Of a DNA stretch of 64,000 bases, positions 39,639-52,100 are shown piece by piece. The position numbers were made by a program, and so were the translations under genes. A model generated the notes under the pieces. That model saw only the letters and a list, made by a program, of their open reading frames with translations, searched no databases and was not told the origin of the DNA. The DNA is from Providencia burhodogranariea DSM 19968 (GTDB lineage: Bacteria; Pseudomonadota; Gammaproteobacteria; Enterobacterales; Enterobacteriaceae), in the NCBI RefSeq assembly GCF_000314855.2, contig NZ_KB233223.1, positions 695,904 through 759,903 of the forward strand, written 5' to 3'. Position 1 is the stretch's first letter; each line of letters opens with the position of its first letter.

Positions 39639-40502
39639 GTGCTGAAATATCGTTTAATTACTGCGATTGTTCTAATCCCATTAGTCATTGCAGCTCTTTT
39701 TTTACTTTCACCGGCAGCTTTCGGTTACGTCGTTATTGCTGTGTGTGCATTAGGTGCATGGGAGTGGGCTCAATTTGCAGGTTGGCATTGCCAAGCAAAG
39801 CGTATCGGGCTCGCGGTTGTATTTGCGATTGTATTATTGCTAATGCAGCTTTCTTTTTCAGATATAACAACACTTGCCAATGAGCCGATCATTTTATATG
39901 GCTTATGGGCCGGGCTTGCTTGGTGGGTTATTGCTATTTTATTAGTAGTGACGTTTCCTGAGTCAGCTAAAGTTTGGGGCAAGTCTGTCATCATACAAGT
40001 GCTATTTGGTGTGTTAACTATTATTCCTTTTTATTGCGGAATGATGGTACTGAGAACCATTGGTTACCATAGTGATACCTTCTTCGGCGCTTGGTGGCTA
40101 CTGTATGTCATGTTGCTAGTGTGGGGAGCTGACTCAGGTGCTTATGCCTTTGGGCGAACACTAGGACGTCATAAAATGGCACCAAAAGTTTCACCGGGTA
40201 AAACTTGGGAAGGTCTTGTTGGCGGGTTGATTACCGCAGGTATCATCTCATGGTTATTTAGTTTATTCTCACCTATCCCAGTTATGCCTGATTATTTGCT
40301 AGTTACATCAATTATTGTTGTTGTAGTATCTGTATTTGGTGATTTGACTGAAAGTATGTTTAAACGGCAATCAGGTATTAAAGATAGCAGCCATTTAATT
40401 CCTGGGCACGGTGGAATTCTTGACCGAATTGATAGTCTAACAGCCGCAATACCTGTATTTGCTGGCCTGAATTTATTAATATTTAATGGCTTTGGTCTCT
40501 AG
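39639..40502 (+). CDS. cdsA: phosphatidate cytidylyltransferase
   Basis: Integral inner-membrane enzyme that makes CDP-diacylglycerol from CTP and phosphatidate, the precursor of all phospholipids. It is 287 residues (E. coli 285) with about eight hydrophobic segments. The C-terminal signature SMFKRQSGIKDSSHLIPGHGGILDRID, here split over two blocks, is complete. The start is GTG behind AAAGGGG. It is 12 nt downstream of uppS and 14 nt upstream of rseP, indicating one operon. Confidence 0.96.
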   Translation: MLKYRLITAIVLIPLVIAALFLLSPAAFGYVVIAVCALGAWEWAQFAGWHCQAKRIGLAVVFAIVLLLMQLSFSDITTLANEPIILYGLWAGLAWWVIAILLVVTFPESAKVWGKSVIIQVLFGVLTIIPFYCGMMVLRTIGYHSDTFFGAWWLLYVMLLVWGADSGAYAFGRTLGRHKMAPKVSPGKTWEGLVGGLITAGIISWLFSLFSPIPVMPDYLLVTSIIVVVVSVFGDLTESMFKRQSGIKDSSHLIPGHGGILDRIDSLTAAIPVFAGLNLLIFNGFGL

Positions 40503-40516
40503 GATAGATATAAATA

Positions 40517-41869
40517 ATGGGATTTTTCTGGAGTTTAGCGGCATTTATCATCGCCATTGGTGTGTTGATTACCGTACATGAATTTGGTCACTTCTGGGTT
40601 GCACGCCGCTGTGGTGTTTATGTTGAACGTTTTTCGATTGGTTTTGGGAAAACGTTATTGCGTAAAGTCGACCGTCAAGGTACTGAATTTGTTATTGCCA
40701 TGATCCCATTAGGCGGTTATGTCAAAATGCTAGATGAACGGGTTGGAGATGTCAGTCCTGAACGTCGCCATCTGGCATTTAATAATAAAACTATTGGTCA
40801 GCGAGCGGCAATTATTAGTGCGGGCCCAATTGCGAACTTTTTACTTGCGATTGTTGTCTACTGGGTTGTATTCATGATAGGCCTGCCATCTGTGCGCCCT
40901 ATCGTTGAAGATGTACAGCCCAATTCCATTGCTGCTACGGCAAATATTTTGCCTGGAATGGAACTAAAATCGATTGATGGTATCGAAACGCCTGATTGGA
41001 ATTCAATTCGCTTAGCATTAGTGGGTAAAATTGGCGACCGTGAATTGACTGCTGAAGTACTCCCAGAAGGGTTTAATGAACCAGTCACTAAAACTATCGA
41101 TTTGAGTACATGGGCATTTGATCCTGAAAAACAGGATCCTATTCTCTCTATGGGCATCATGCCTGTTTCGGCAAGGATAGATCCTGTCATATCAAAAGTC
41201 TCACCGGGGCTTGCGGGTGAACGAGCTGGTTTACAGCCGGGCGATAGAATTGTCGGTGTTAATGGAAATGCCATAGATCTATGGACACCTGTAACGCGGT
41301 TTATTCGTAATAGTCCGAATGAACCTTTGAAATTAGATGTCGAAAGAAATAAGCAAATTATCTCTCTCACACTAACACCTGATAGCCAAAATGGAGCGGG
41401 TGGGGAAAAAATTGGATTTGCGGGAGTTGAACTATCAGTGTTACCGTTAGCAGATGAATATAGAATGTTGCAGCAATATGGGCCATTCGATGCATTCTTC
41501 CAAGCTAGCGATAAAACTTGGCAGTTAATGAAACTGACTGTGAATATGATGGGTAAATTGGTTGTTGGGGATGTCAAACTTAACAACTTGAGTGGACCGA
41601 TCTCTATCGCTAAAGGTGCGGGGGTATCGGCAGAATCAGGCTTGGTATATTATTTGATGTTCATTGCGCTGATAAGCGTGAATTTGGGCATTATCAATTT
41701 GTTTCCATTGCCTGTATTAGATGGTGGGCATTTGCTCTTCTTATTAATTGAAAAAATTAAAGGAAGTCCAGTGTCTGAGCGTGTACAAGACTTTAGTTAT
41801 CGGATAGGTGCAATGGCATTGATTCTGTTAATGGGACTTGCACTTTTTAATGATTTCTCTCGCTTCTAA
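40517..41869 (+). CDS. rseP: site-2 protease RseP
   Basis: Inner-membrane zinc metalloprotease that cleaves anti-sigma factor RseA after DegS and also removes signal peptides from the membrane. It is 450 residues, the E. coli length. The zinc motif is H21-E22-F-G-H25 and the third ligand D402 lies in PVLDGGHLL. Two periplasmic PDZ domains lie between (about 115-220 and 221-310). Membrane segments are at the N-terminus, near residue 100, and at the C-terminus. It is just upstream of bamA. Confidence 0.97.
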   Translation: MGFFWSLAAFIIAIGVLITVHEFGHFWVARRCGVYVERFSIGFGKTLLRKVDRQGTEFVIAMIPLGGYVKMLDERVGDVSPERRHLAFNNKTIGQRAAIISAGPIANFLLAIVVYWVVFMIGLPSVRPIVEDVQPNSIAATANILPGMELKSIDGIETPDWNSIRLALVGKIGDRELTAEVLPEGFNEPVTKTIDLSTWAFDPEKQDPILSMGIMPVSARIDPVISKVSPGLAGERAGLQPGDRIVGVNGNAIDLWTPVTRFIRNSPNEPLKLDVERNKQIISLTLTPDSQNGAGGEKIGFAGVELSVLPLADEYRMLQQYGPFDAFFQASDKTWQLMKLTVNMMGKLVVGDVKLNNLSGPISIAKGAGVSAESGLVYYLMFIALISVNLGIINLFPLPVLDGGHLLFLLIEKIKGSPVSERVQDFSYRIGAMALILLMGLALFNDFSRF

Positions 41870-41909
41870 TAAGAAAGCTGGGGACCAGTAAGGAATACGC
41901 ATAACAACG

Positions 41910-44324
41910 ATGGCGATGAAAAAGTTGCTCATAGCGTCGCTGCTACTCGGCAGCGCCACTGCATACGGTTCAGACGGATTCGTAGTTAAAGACATTCGTT
42001 TCGAAGGTCTACAACGCGTCGCCGTTGGTGCAGCATTATTGAACATGCCTGTCAGGGTAGGTGATTCGATTGATAACGAAGATATTAGCCGTTCAATTCG
42101 TTCCCTATTCTCCACCGGTAACTTCGAAGATGTTAGGGTCCTGCGTGATGGAAATACGCTGATCGTTCAAGTTAAAGAGCGACCAACCATTGCGAGTATC
42201 ACCTTTACAGGTAACAAATCTGTAAAAGATGATATGCTCAAACAGAACTTGGAAGCATCCAACATCCGTGTTGGTGAAGCCCTTGACCGCACGACAATAG
42301 CTAACATTGAGAAAGGTCTAGAAGATTTTTACTACAGCGTTGGTAAGTACAATGCAACAGTAAAAGCGGTTGCTACGCCACTACCACGTAATCGTGTTGA
42401 TTTAAAATTTGTGTTCTCTGAAGGCGTATCTGCAAAAATTCAGCAGATAAACGTCGTCGGTAACAAAAAATACACGACAGCGGAACTGGTTAATAAACTC
42501 CAGTTACGCGATGATGTGCCATGGTGGAACTTAGCTGCAGACCAAAAATATCAAAAACAAAAACTGGCTGGTGACTTAGAAATCCTTCGTAGCTTCTATC
42601 TTGACCGTGGTTATGCTCGTTTTAACATTGATTCCACTCAGGTAAGCTTGACGCCAGACAAAAAAGATATCTACATTACGATTAACGTCACAGAAGGTGA
42701 TCAATATAAGATCTCCGGTGTTGAGGTAAATGGTAATACAGCAGATCATCTGACTGAAATTCAAGAGCTCATTACTATCACGCCTGGTGAACTGTACAAC
42801 GGTGCACAGGTAACGAGTATGGAAAACAAAATTAAGGATCTTCTCGGTCGTTATGGTTATGCCTACCCACGTGTAATGACTCAACCAGAAATTAACGATG
42901 AAGATAAAACTGTTAAACTGCATGTCAATATCGATGCAGGTAACCGTTTTTATGTTCGCCAAATTCGTTTCCAAGGGAATGACACGAGTAAAGATACTGT
43001 TCTACGACGTGAAATGCGTCAGATGGAAGGTGCTTGGCTAGGGAATGATCTTGTTGAATTAGGTAAAGAACGTCTTAATCGTACAGGATTCTTCGAAACG
43101 GTTGATGTAGAAACTCAACGTATACCGGGTAGCCCAGACCAAGTTGATGTAATTTACAAAGTTAAAGAACGTAATACAGGTTCTATGAACTTTGGTGTCG
43201 GCTTTGGTACCGAAAGTGGTGTTAGTTTCCAAGTAGGTGTAACACAAGATAACTGGCTGGGAACTGGTAATGCCGTTGGGATCAGCGCAAGTAAGAATGA
43301 CTACTCGACTAACGTTGAAATGTCATTTACTGATCCATACTTTACCGTTAATGGTGTTAGCTTAGGTGGTCGTATTTTCTTCAACGATTTCCGAGCGAAA
43401 GATGCTGACCTATCGGGCTATACGAATAAAACTTATGGTTTAGATAGCTTCTTAAGCTTCCCATTCAATGAGAATAACTCATTCCGTATCGGTGCGGGTT
43501 ATGTTCATAACTCATTGTCTGATATGCGTCCTCAAGCTGCAATGTGGGAATACCTCAATTCAATGGGGAGTTACCCACCTATTAATGCAGATGGTCGCAA
43601 TAAAGAGAAGTTTGATGCGGATGACTTTACACTGAACTTAGGTTGGACTTATAACTCCTTAGACCGTGGTTTCTTCCCGACATCGGGTAACAAAACAAGC
43701 CTCTCAGGTAAAGTCACTGTTCCAGGTTCGGATAACGAATACTACAAACTGCGGTTTGATACTGCTCAATACTATCCAATTAATGAAGATGCTACTTGGG
43801 TTGTTCTTGGGCGTGCTCAAGCAGGATTCGGTGATGGTCTTGGTGGTAAGCAAATGCCATTCTACGAAAACTTCTATGCGGGTGGGTCTAGCACACTACG
43901 TGGTTTCCGTTCAAATAATATCGGACCAAAAGCTGTTTATTTGAGAGATGTGAATGGAAAAATAGGACCTGAACCGGGTAGTCCGTCAAGTGATGCAGTA
44001 GGTGGTAATGCAATGTACGTAGCTACATTTGAGCTGATTACACCAACACCGTTCATTGATGAGAAATATTCGAATACTGTACGTACCTCGTTATTTGTTG
44101 ATGCAGGTACTGTGTGGGATACCAACTGGAATAATATTAAACCTAATTTACGTCAGGGCATGCCTGACTATGGTAAAGCAACGAATGTCCGAGCATCCGC
44201 CGGTATTGCCTTACAGTGGATATCGCCACTTGGACCTCTGGTCTTCTCCTATGCGCAACCTATTAAAGATTACGAAGGCGATAAATCAGAACAGTTCCAA
44301 TTCAATATTGGTAAAACATGGTAA
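41910..44324 (+). CDS. bamA: outer-membrane protein assembly factor BamA
   Basis: Omp85 core of the BAM complex, which inserts beta-barrel proteins into the outer membrane. It is 804 residues (E. coli 810). A Sec signal peptide ([20 protein letters not shown]) precedes five POTRA domains (about 22-420) and a 16-strand barrel. The lid-loop motif VRGF appears as TLRGF, and the C-terminal beta-signal ends in aromatic QFNIGKTW. Extracellular loops between about 550 and 720 diverge from E. coli, as expected for surface-exposed parts. Confidence 0.97.
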   Translation: MAMKKLLIASLLLGSATAYGSDGFVVKDIRFEGLQRVAVGAALLNMPVRVGDSIDNEDISRSIRSLFSTGNFEDVRVLRDGNTLIVQVKERPTIASITFTGNKSVKDDMLKQNLEASNIRVGEALDRTTIANIEKGLEDFYYSVGKYNATVKAVATPLPRNRVDLKFVFSEGVSAKIQQINVVGNKKYTTAELVNKLQLRDDVPWWNLAADQKYQKQKLAGDLEILRSFYLDRGYARFNIDSTQVSLTPDKKDIYITINVTEGDQYKISGVEVNGNTADHLTEIQELITITPGELYNGAQVTSMENKIKDLLGRYGYAYPRVMTQPEINDEDKTVKLHVNIDAGNRFYVRQIRFQGNDTSKDTVLRREMRQMEGAWLGNDLVELGKERLNRTGFFETVDVETQRIPGSPDQVDVIYKVKERNTGSMNFGVGFGTESGVSFQVGVTQDNWLGTGNAVGISASKNDYSTNVEMSFTDPYFTVNGVSLGGRIFFNDFRAKDADLSGYTNKTYGLDSFLSFPFNENNSFRIGAGYVHNSLSDMRPQAAMWEYLNSMGSYPPINADGRNKEKFDADDFTLNLGWTYNSLDRGFFPTSGNKTSLSGKVTVPGSDNEYYKLRFDTAQYYPINEDATWVVLGRAQAGFGDGLGGKQMPFYENFYAGGSSTLRGFRSNNIGPKAVYLRDVNGKIGPEPGSPSSDAVGGNAMYVATFELITPTPFIDEKYSNTVRTSLFVDAGTVWDTNWNNIKPNLRQGMPDYGKATNVRASAGIALQWISPLGPLVFSYAQPIKDYEGDKSEQFQFNIGKTW

Positions 44325-44346
44325 TCTAGACCATGTCTACCGAAGG

Positions 44347-44375
44347 AAAGCCCTTACAAATAATGTAAGGGTTTC
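44347..44375. other. hairpin in the bamA-skp spacer
   Basis: CCCTTAC / GTAAGGG (7 bp, extendable by A-T and G-T pairs) with a 7-nt loop. No T-run follows, so read-through into skp is expected; it may stabilise or process the bamA 3' end. Confidence 0.45.
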
Positions 44376-44414
44376 CAAAATTTCCAGCCATAAATATGGG
44401 TTAAGGAGTTTCGT

Positions 44415-44909
44415 GTGAAAAAATTGTTGTGTGCGGCAGGTGTGAGTTTGGCTTTAGCTATGTCTGCAGGTGCTTATGCAGATAAAATTGCTGTAGTAAA
44501 CGTTGGTGAAATTTTCCAGAATATGCCTGCACGTGAAACTGTAGCTAAGCAGCTTGAGAATGAATTCAAAAGCCGTGCGACAGAATTGCAGAACATGGAA
44601 AAAGATTTACAGTCGCGCGTAGAAACATTACGCCGTGATGCTGCAACAATGAAGCAAAGCGATCGTGAAAAAGCAGAAAAAGAGCTGATGACTAAGCGTG
44701 ATCAGTTTGCAGAAAAAGCGCAGAAATTTGAAGAAGATAACCGTCGTCGTCAATCTGAAGAGCGCAATAAAATTCTAAGTCGTATTCAGGATTCTATTAA
44801 ATCTGTTGCAGCCAAAGAAGGCTATGATGTTGTTATTGATGCAAATGCAGTGGCTTATGCAAAAGATAGCGTGGACATCACCAGTCAGGTTCAAAAACAG
44901 GTTAAATAA
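44415..44909 (+). CDS. skp: periplasmic chaperone Skp
   Basis: Trimeric jellyfish-shaped chaperone (OmpH family) that holds unfolded outer-membrane proteins on their way to BAM. It is 164 residues (E. coli 161). A signal peptide ending AGAYA-D is followed by the short beta segment KIAVVNVGEIFQ and a long coiled-coil (about residues 45-125) rich in Glu, Lys and Arg. The start is GTG behind AAGGAG. It is placed between bamA and lpxD, as in E. coli. Confidence 0.96.
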   Translation: MKKLLCAAGVSLALAMSAGAYADKIAVVNVGEIFQNMPARETVAKQLENEFKSRATELQNMEKDLQSRVETLRRDAATMKQSDREKAEKELMTKRDQFAEKAQKFEEDNRRRQSEERNKILSRIQDSIKSVAAKEGYDVVIDANAVAYAKDSVDITSQVQKQVK

Positions 44910-44912
44910 TAG

Positions 44913-45950
44913 ATGCCTTCAATTCGATTGGCTGACCTTGCTCAGCAGTTGAATGCACAGTTACACGGTGATGGCGATATCGTCATCACCGGTATTGCTC
45001 CGATGTATTCAGCTAATAATCAACAAATTACATTTTTGTCTGATAGCCGCTATAGTGACAAATTAGCGGAGTGTCAGGCTGCTGCCGTTGTATTGACAGC
45101 GAAAGATCTCGATGCTTGTAAGGTTGCAGCGCTTATTGTTGATAATCCTTATCTTGCTTATGCTCGAATGGCTCAAATTTTGGATACAACGCCAAGCCCG
45201 GCTGAAAATATCCATGCTTCGGCTGTCATTGCGAGTGATGCAATCATGGGTAAAAATGTCGCTATTGGTGCTAACGCTGTTATCGAAAATGGTGTTGTTC
45301 TTGGTGATAATGTCGTGATTGGTGCTGGTTGTTTTGTTGGCAAAAATACACGCATTGGTGCGGGTAGTCGCTTATGGGCAAATGTCAGCGTTTACCATAA
45401 TATTGAAATTGGTGAGCAATGCTTAATCCAGTCAGGAACCGTCATCGGTTCTGATGGTTTTGGCTACGCTAATGATCGAGGAAATTGGATCAAAATACCT
45501 CAACTTGGTACGGTTATTATTGGCGACCGTGTTGAAATTGGTGCTTGTACGACAATTGACCGCGGAGCATTAGATAACACAGTTATTGGTCATGGCGTCA
45601 TTATTGATAACCAATGTCAGATCGCGCACAATGTAACTATCGGCGATAATACTGCTGTTGCAGGTGGTGTTATTATGGCGGGTAGCTTAAAAATTGGGCG
45701 TTATTGTATGATTGGCGGTGCTAGTGTCATTAACGGTCACATGGAAATCTGCGATAAAGTGACTGTCACGGGTATGGGAATGGTAATGAGACCAATCACA
45801 GAACCTGGTGTATACTCTTCGGGTATTCCGTTACAGCCTAATAAAGTTTGGCGTAAAACAGCAGCTTTAGTCTTGAATATCAATGAGATAAACAAGCGTT
45901 TAAAGGCTGTTGAGCGTGAATTAGATAGTCAAACTCAAAAAAAACAGTAA
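44913..45950 (+). CDS. lpxD: UDP-3-O-(3-hydroxymyristoyl)glucosamine N-acyltransferase LpxD
   Basis: Third step of lipid A synthesis: adds 3-hydroxymyristate from acyl-ACP to the 2-amino group. It is 345 residues (E. coli 341). An N-terminal uridine-binding domain (about 1-100) precedes a left-handed beta-helix with many hexapeptide repeats. The catalytic His lies in the [13 protein letters not shown] segment. It starts 3 nt after skp ends, so the two are translationally linked. Confidence 0.97.
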   Translation: MPSIRLADLAQQLNAQLHGDGDIVITGIAPMYSANNQQITFLSDSRYSDKLAECQAAAVVLTAKDLDACKVAALIVDNPYLAYARMAQILDTTPSPAENIHASAVIASDAIMGKNVAIGANAVIENGVVLGDNVVIGAGCFVGKNTRIGAGSRLWANVSVYHNIEIGEQCLIQSGTVIGSDGFGYANDRGNWIKIPQLGTVIIGDRVEIGACTTIDRGALDNTVIGHGVIIDNQCQIAHNVTIGDNTAVAGGVIMAGSLKIGRYCMIGGASVINGHMEICDKVTVTGMGMVMRPITEPGVYSSGIPLQPNKVWRKTAALVLNINEINKRLKAVERELDSQTQKKQ

Positions 45951-45996
45951 TCATTTTGTAATTCAGGTTAAAATAACTAACTGAGTTACCTTTTTC

Positions 45997-46038
45997 CGGC
46001 CTGCCAGTTAACCAATTATAAATGGTTAAAGCGGGCCG
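45997..46038. other. hairpin in the lpxD-fabZ spacer
   Basis: Two-part inverted repeat: outer CGGCCTGC / GCGGGCCG and inner TTAACCA / TGGTTAA around an A/T loop. No T-run follows. It sits 44 nt before fabZ in an otherwise tightly packed operon, so it is a candidate RNA-processing or attenuation element. Confidence 0.5.
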
Positions 46039-46081
46039 ATTCGTTAATTAAATTGTATTAATAGACAGGAAGAGTATTTCG

Positions 46082-46534
46082 ATGAGTGATAATCATACTC
46101 TGAATATAGAAGAAATTTTAGAGCTGCTTCCGCACCGTTATCCGTTTCTTTTGGTTGACCGTGTTTTGGATTTCGAAAAAGGCAAATCCTTACGTGCAGT
46201 AAAAAATGTTTCATTTAATGAACCCTTTTTTCAAGGTCACTTCCCGGGCAAGCCAATTTTCCCAGGTGTTCTTATTCTAGAAGCAATGGCTCAAGCAACG
46301 GGCATTCTTGCGTTTAAAAGCACGGGTAAATTAGAACCGGGTGAATTGTACTATTTTGCAGCGATTGATAACGCTCGCTTTAAACGTCCAGTTTTACCTG
46401 GAGATCAAATGATCTTGGAAGTAGAGTTTATTAAAGAACGCCGTGGTGTTGCACGTTTTAAAGGTGTTGCAAAAGTTGATGGAGAAGTGGCCTGCGAAGC
46501 AGAAATGATGTGTGCCCGTCGCCGTGAGGTCTGA
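46082..46534 (+). CDS. fabZ: 3-hydroxyacyl-[acyl-carrier-protein] dehydratase FabZ
   Basis: Hot-dog-fold dehydratase of fatty-acid elongation. It is 150 residues (E. coli 151). The catalytic pair is H53 in [14 protein letters not shown] and E67 in LILEAMAQ. It competes with LpxA for 3-hydroxymyristoyl-ACP, which explains its position inside the lipid A gene cluster. Its stop codon lies 1 nt from the lpxA start. Confidence 0.97.
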   Translation: MSDNHTLNIEEILELLPHRYPFLLVDRVLDFEKGKSLRAVKNVSFNEPFFQGHFPGKPIFPGVLILEAMAQATGILAFKSTGKLEPGELYYFAAIDNARFKRPVLPGDQMILEVEFIKERRGVARFKGVAKVDGEVACEAEMMCARRREV

Positions 46535-46535
46535 T

Positions 46536-47333
46536 ATGATTGATAAAACAGCCTGTATTCATCCCTCATCTATTGTTGAAGATGGAGCTAGTATTGGTGC
46601 CAATGTTCGTATTGGCCCTTTTTGTTACATTGGTGCTAACGTTGAAATAGGCGAAGGCACCGAGCTCAAATCTCACATTGTCATTAATGGGCATACAAAA
46701 ATTGGCCGTGATAATGTGATCTTTCAGTTTGCTTCGATTGGTGAAATCAACCAAGACCTAAAATATCAAGGTGAGCCAACGCGCGTTGAAGTTGGTGATA
46801 GAAACCGTATTAGAGAAAGTGTCACGATTCATCGTGGCACGACTCAAGGGGGTTGTTTAACTAAAGTTGGTGATGATAACCTACTCATGGTTAATGCGCA
46901 TATTGCGCATGACTGTATTATTGGTAATCGTTGCATCATTGCAAATAACGGTACACTGGGTGGGCATGTCTCGCTTGGTGATTTTGCAATCATCGGTGGA
47001 ATGACGGCTGTTCATCAATTTTGTCAGATTGGTGCCCATGTTATGGTTGGCGGTTGCTCTGGTGTTGCACAAGATGTTCCACCTTATGTTATCGCACAAG
47101 GCAACCATGCAACGCCTTATGGCTTGAATATTGAAGGCTTAAAACGTCGTGGTTTTGATAAAGAATCTCTGCATGCTATTCGTAATGCCTATAAAATACT
47201 TTATCGTTCAGGCAAACCATTAGAAGAAGCTCGTAGTGAAATTGCTGTACTTGCACAAACGAACCCGCATGTGAAAGTGTTTAGTGATTTTCTTGAGAAT
47301 GCAGCTGAATCTAACCGTGGTATTATTCGTTAA
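46536..47333 (+). CDS. lpxA: UDP-N-acetylglucosamine acyltransferase LpxA
   Basis: First step of lipid A synthesis: transfers 3-hydroxymyristate to UDP-GlcNAc. It is 265 residues (E. coli 262). The N-terminal left-handed beta-helix contains the catalytic His in [11 protein letters not shown] and the substrate stretch [14 protein letters not shown], and the C-terminal helical domain includes [12 protein letters not shown]. The ATG 1 nt after fabZ gives [11 protein letters not shown], as in E. coli; an upstream in-frame start would overlap fabZ and is rejected. Confidence 0.97.
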   Translation: MIDKTACIHPSSIVEDGASIGANVRIGPFCYIGANVEIGEGTELKSHIVINGHTKIGRDNVIFQFASIGEINQDLKYQGEPTRVEVGDRNRIRESVTIHRGTTQGGCLTKVGDDNLLMVNAHIAHDCIIGNRCIIANNGTLGGHVSLGDFAIIGGMTAVHQFCQIGAHVMVGGCSGVAQDVPPYVIAQGNHATPYGLNIEGLKRRGFDKESLHAIRNAYKILYRSGKPLEEARSEIAVLAQTNPHVKVFSDFLENAAESNRGIIR

Positions 47334-47386
47334 TCCCGCATTGGTCGGGTATTAACGAAGTCAGGGCCTTTATTAAGGAGCGAATT

Positions 47387-48541
47387 TTGGCGAATGATAA
47401 CCGCCCACTTACTATTGGCCTTGTTGCTGGGGAAACGTCTGGCGATATACTTGGAGCAGGGCTAATTCGAGCACTCAAAGAGCAAGTCCCTAATGCACGC
47501 TTTGTTGGCATTGCTGGGCCATTAATGCAAGCTGAAGGTTGTGAAGCTTGGTATGAAATGGAAGAGTTAGCCGTGATGGGAATCGTCGAGGTATTGGGTC
47601 GGCTTCCTCGGTTACTCTCAATTCGCAAGGATCTTACTCAACGTTTTACTCAATTACAGCCCGATATTTTTGTGGGCATTGATGCGCCTGATTTTAATAT
47701 TACCTTAGAAGGGCGATTAAAATCGAAAGGCATCAAGACTATTCATTACGTCAGTCCCTCTGTATGGGCATGGCGACAAAAACGCGTATTTAAAATTGGA
47801 CGAGCAACTAACTTGGTGCTTGCCTTTTTGCCATTTGAAAAAGCCTTCTATGACCGTTTTAATGTGCCTTGTCGCTTTATTGGGCATACAATGGCTGATG
47901 CGATCCCGCTTTGTGTTGATAAACAAGCTGCAAGACAGCGCCTCGGTATACCCGAACATGTTAAATGCTTAGCTATTTTACCGGGAAGTCGCCATTCAGA
48001 AGTAGAAATGTTGAGTGCTGACTTTTTGAAAACAGCCAAAATTTTACATCAAAAATTTGCTGATATTCATCTTGTGGTTCCGCTCGTCAATCAAAAAAGG
48101 CGTGAGCAATTTGAACTTATTCGGCAGGAAATTGCTCCTGAATTAACGGTTCATATGTTAGATGGACAGGCTCGAGATGCGATGATTTCAGCTGATGCAA
48201 CATTATTGGCATCTGGGACGGCTGCACTGGAATGTATGCTAGCAAAATGTCCTATGGTCGTCGGCTATCGGATGAAACCATTCACTTTTTGGTTAGCAAA
48301 ACGGTTAGTGAAAACACCTTATGTTTCGTTACCAAATTTGTTAGCAGAAAAAGAAATAGTCAAAGAGCTACTACAAGAAGAGTGTCAACCTGAACTATTA
48401 GCTCAGGAGTTAATGCCACTTTTAGAGGGTGGGGAGCAGGTTGATAAACTCAAAGACACATTTTTACAGCTTCATCAACTGATACGCTGTGATGCAGATA
48501 AACAAGCGGCTGATGCTGTTTTGAATTTGGTTAGAAACTAA
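47387..48541 (+). CDS. lpxB: lipid-A-disaccharide synthase LpxB
   Basis: GT19 glycosyltransferase that condenses UDP-2,3-diacylglucosamine and lipid X. It is 384 residues (E. coli 382). Signatures are [51 protein letters not shown] and [12 protein letters not shown]. The start is TTG, 6 nt after a strong AAGGAG; no in-frame ATG exists nearby. It overlaps rnhB by one base. Confidence 0.97.
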   Translation: MANDNRPLTIGLVAGETSGDILGAGLIRALKEQVPNARFVGIAGPLMQAEGCEAWYEMEELAVMGIVEVLGRLPRLLSIRKDLTQRFTQLQPDIFVGIDAPDFNITLEGRLKSKGIKTIHYVSPSVWAWRQKRVFKIGRATNLVLAFLPFEKAFYDRFNVPCRFIGHTMADAIPLCVDKQAARQRLGIPEHVKCLAILPGSRHSEVEMLSADFLKTAKILHQKFADIHLVVPLVNQKRREQFELIRQEIAPELTVHMLDGQARDAMISADATLLASGTAALECMLAKCPMVVGYRMKPFTFWLAKRLVKTPYVSLPNLLAEKEIVKELLQEECQPELLAQELMPLLEGGEQVDKLKDTFLQLHQLIRCDADKQAADAVLNLVRN

Positions 48542-49140
48542 TGGATTTTATATACCCAAAAGCCAACTTGATAGCTGGTGTTGATGAAGTAGGGCGTGGT
48601 CCCTTGGTGGGAGCAGTTGTCACCGCTGCGGTTATACTGGATCCTAAAAACCCGATTAGCGGGTTAGCAGACTCAAAAAAACTAACAGAAAAAAAACGCG
48701 AAAAATTGTTTATTGAGATTCAAGAAAAAGCACTATGTTGGTTTATTGGGCGAGCTGAGCCCGAAGAAATTGATGAAATTAATATTCTGCATGCCACGAT
48801 GCTCGCTATGCAGCGTGCTGTTGCAGGTTTAAGTATTACACCTGACTTTGTGTTAATAGATGGCAATCGCTGCCCAATATTATCAATGCCATCACAAGCA
48901 GTTGTGAAGGGCGATAGTTTGGTTCAAGAAATTAGTGCGGCCTCTATTTTGGCTAAAGTGATTAGAGATAGAGAAATGGTTGAGCTTGATAAAGCTTATC
49001 CAGAATATGGTTTTGCAAAACATAAAGGCTACCCAACGCCTTACCATTTAGAAAAACTCGCGCAATTTGGGGCAACTGAATTTCATCGCAAGAGTTTTGC
49101 GCCAGTGCGTCGAGCACTAGAAGCGAAAGGTCGAGTATAA
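48541..49140 (+). CDS. rnhB: ribonuclease HII
   Basis: Removes ribonucleotides from DNA and RNA-DNA hybrids. It is 199 residues (E. coli 198). The metal-binding residues are in [16 protein letters not shown] (Asp-Glu), LIDGNRCP (Asp) and [12 protein letters not shown] (Asp). The ATG shares a base with the lpxB stop, and dnaE begins 5 nt downstream, so the three are cotranscribed. Confidence 0.97.
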   Translation: MDFIYPKANLIAGVDEVGRGPLVGAVVTAAVILDPKNPISGLADSKKLTEKKREKLFIEIQEKALCWFIGRAEPEEIDEINILHATMLAMQRAVAGLSITPDFVLIDGNRCPILSMPSQAVVKGDSLVQEISAASILAKVIRDREMVELDKAYPEYGFAKHKGYPTPYHLEKLAQFGATEFHRKSFAPVRRALEAKGRV

Positions 49141-49145
49141 ATTAA

Positions 49146-52100
49146 ATGGCTGAACCTCGTTTTATTCACTTACGCGTTCATAGCGACTATTCGATGATTG
49201 ATGGCTTGGCAAAAACAGGTCCATTGGTTAAGAAAGTAGCCGCAATGGGCATGCCTGCATTTGCCATTACGGATTTTACCAATCTTTGTGGATTGGTGAA
49301 GTTTTATGGTGCGGCGCATGGTGCGGGTATCAAACCAATTATTGGTGCTGATTTTTTTGTTGAAAGTGAGCAACTTGGTGATGAAATTGCACATTTAACT
49401 GTGCTTGCTCGTAACAATGAAGGCTACCAAAATCTTACGTTATTAATATCAGAAGCGTACCAAAAAGGTTATGGCGCAATAGGCCCAACAATTCAGCGCG
49501 ATTGGTTAATTAAACACAAAGAAGGTTTAATTTTGCTTTCTGGTGGGCGTCAAGGTGATGTTGGTCAATTCCTGCTACGTGGTAATCAGGCACTTGTTGA
49601 TGAGTGCTTACGCTTCTATGAAACGCATTTCCCCGGTTGTTACTATTTAGAACTTATTCGTACAGGGCGACCAGATGAAGAGAGTTATCTTCATGCTGCG
49701 ATAGAACTTGCAACACTAAGGGGTTTACCCGTTGTTGCAACTAATGAAGTGTGCTTTTTAGAAACTGGCGATTTTGATGCACATGAAATTAGGGTTGCTA
49801 TCCACGATGGTTTTACGTTATCGGATCCGAAAAGACCGAAAAAATATAGCCCTCAGCAATACTTACGAACTGAAGAAGAGATGTGCGAGCTATTTGCCGA
49901 CATCCCTGAAGCTTTAGAAAACAGTGTAGAGATTGCTAAGCGTTGTAATGTGACCATTCGTCTTGGTGAGTATTTTCTTCCCCAATTCCCAACAGGGGAT
50001 ATGAAAACTGAAGATTTCTTAGTTTTACGATCAAAAGAAGGACTAGAAGAGCGGCTTGAATTTTTGTTCCCAGATGAAAAAGTGAGAGCAGAAAAGCGCC
50101 CTGAATACGATGAACGTTTGGAAATTGAGCTTAACGTTATCAACCAGATGGGTTTTCCGGGCTACTTTTTGATCGTAATGGAATTTATTCAGTGGTCGAA
50201 AGATAATGGCGTGCCGGTAGGCCCAGGCCGAGGATCAGGCGCCGGCTCTCTTGTGGCTTATGCGCTAAAAATTACGGATTTGGATCCATTAGAGTTCGAT
50301 CTGCTCTTTGAGCGATTCCTCAACCCTGAACGTGTTTCTATGCCGGATTTTGACGTCGATTTTTGTATGGAAAAACGCGATCAGGTTATTGATCACGTCG
50401 CGCAAATGTATGGCCGAGATGCAGTATCTCAGATTATTACTTTTGGTACGATGGCCGCTAAAGCAGTTATTCGAGATGTCGGTCGTGTTCTTGGCCATCC
50501 TTATGGTTTTGTTGACAGAATTTCTAAACTAGTTCCGCCTGACCCGGGGATGACTCTAGATAAAGCATTTGAAGCAGAGCCACAACTTCCTGAAGTCTAT
50601 GAAGCGGACGAGGAAGTTAAAGCACTGATTGATATGGCGCGTAAACTCGAAGGTGTCACGCGTAACGCTGGTAAGCATGCGGGTGGGGTGGTTATCGCTC
50701 CAACAAAAATTACCGATTTTGCCCCGCTATATTGTGATGCCGAAGGTAAAAACCCGGTTACTCAATTTGATAAAAACGATGTTGAATATGCAGGGTTAGT
50801 CAAATTTGACTTCTTAGGGTTACGTACTCTAACAATTATCAATTGGGCATTAGAGATGATTAATGCTCGACGCAGCAAGAAAAATCTTGAGCCAATTGAT
50901 ATTGCAACAATTCCTTTGCAAGATACAAAAAGTTTCGACATGTTGCAACGCTCCGAAACAACGGCAGTATTCCAGCTTGAATCTCGGGGAATGAAGGACC
51001 TGATTAAACGGCTTCGCCCTGACTGTTTCGAAGATATGATAGCCTTGGTAGCACTATTCCGACCGGGGCCTCTACAATCAGGAATGGTAGATAACTTTAT
51101 TGACCGTAAGCACGGGCGTGAAGAGCTCTCCTACCCAGATGTACAATGGCAGCATGAATCATTAAAGCCTGTATTGGAGCCGACATACGGCATTATCTTA
51201 TACCAAGAACAGGTTATGCAGATTGCTCAGGTACTTGCCGGTTATACCTTAGGTGGCGCAGACATGTTGCGTCGTGCTATGGGGAAAAAGAAACCGGAAG
51301 AGATGGCGAAACAACGCTCCGTTTTTGAAGAAGGTTCAATCAATAACGGGGTTGATGGCGAGCTGTCGATGAAAATCTTTGACTTGGTAGAGAAATTTGC
51401 CGGTTATGGTTTTAACAAATCTCACTCAGCTGCTTATGCATTAGTGTCCTATCAAACTTTATGGCTGAAGGCACATTATCCTGCGGAGTTTATGGCAGCA
51501 GTAATGACAGCAGACATGGATAATACCGAGAAGGTTGTTGGTCTTGTCGATGAATGCTGGAGGATGGGATTAAAAGTTTTACCGCCAGATATTAATAGCG
51601 GGCTGTATCATTTTCACGTCAATGATGAAGGTGAAATCGTTTACGGAATTGGTGCAATCAAAGGTGTTGGTGAAGGTCCTATCGAAGCAATTATTGAAGC
51701 GCGCCAAAAAGGCGGGATCTTTAAAGAGATATTCGATCTTTGTGCTCGTGTCGATATAAAAAAAATTAACCGTCGTGTGATGGAAAAACTGATCATGGCG
51801 GGTGCGTTTGATCACTTAGGCCCACACCGTGCGGCGTTAATGTCTTCGCTTGAAGATGCACTTAAAGCTGCTGATCAACATGCAAAAGCTGAAGCGATCG
51901 GGCAATCTGATATGTTCGGAGTGCTTGCTGATGCACCAGAACAAGTTGAGAGCTCTTATGCGAGTGTTCCCAAATGGCCAGAACAAGTCGTTTTGGATGG
52001 TGAAAGGGAAACATTAGGGCTTTATTTGACTGGGCACCCAATAACTCGCTACTTAAGTGAGATTGAACGCTATACAAATGGCTTGAGGTTGAAAGATGTG

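Noticed and set aside
40858-41586. 242-codon open frame antisense to rseP
   Set aside because: It lies wholly inside the well-supported rseP gene on the other strand and its translation lacks family features; it is a shadow frame.
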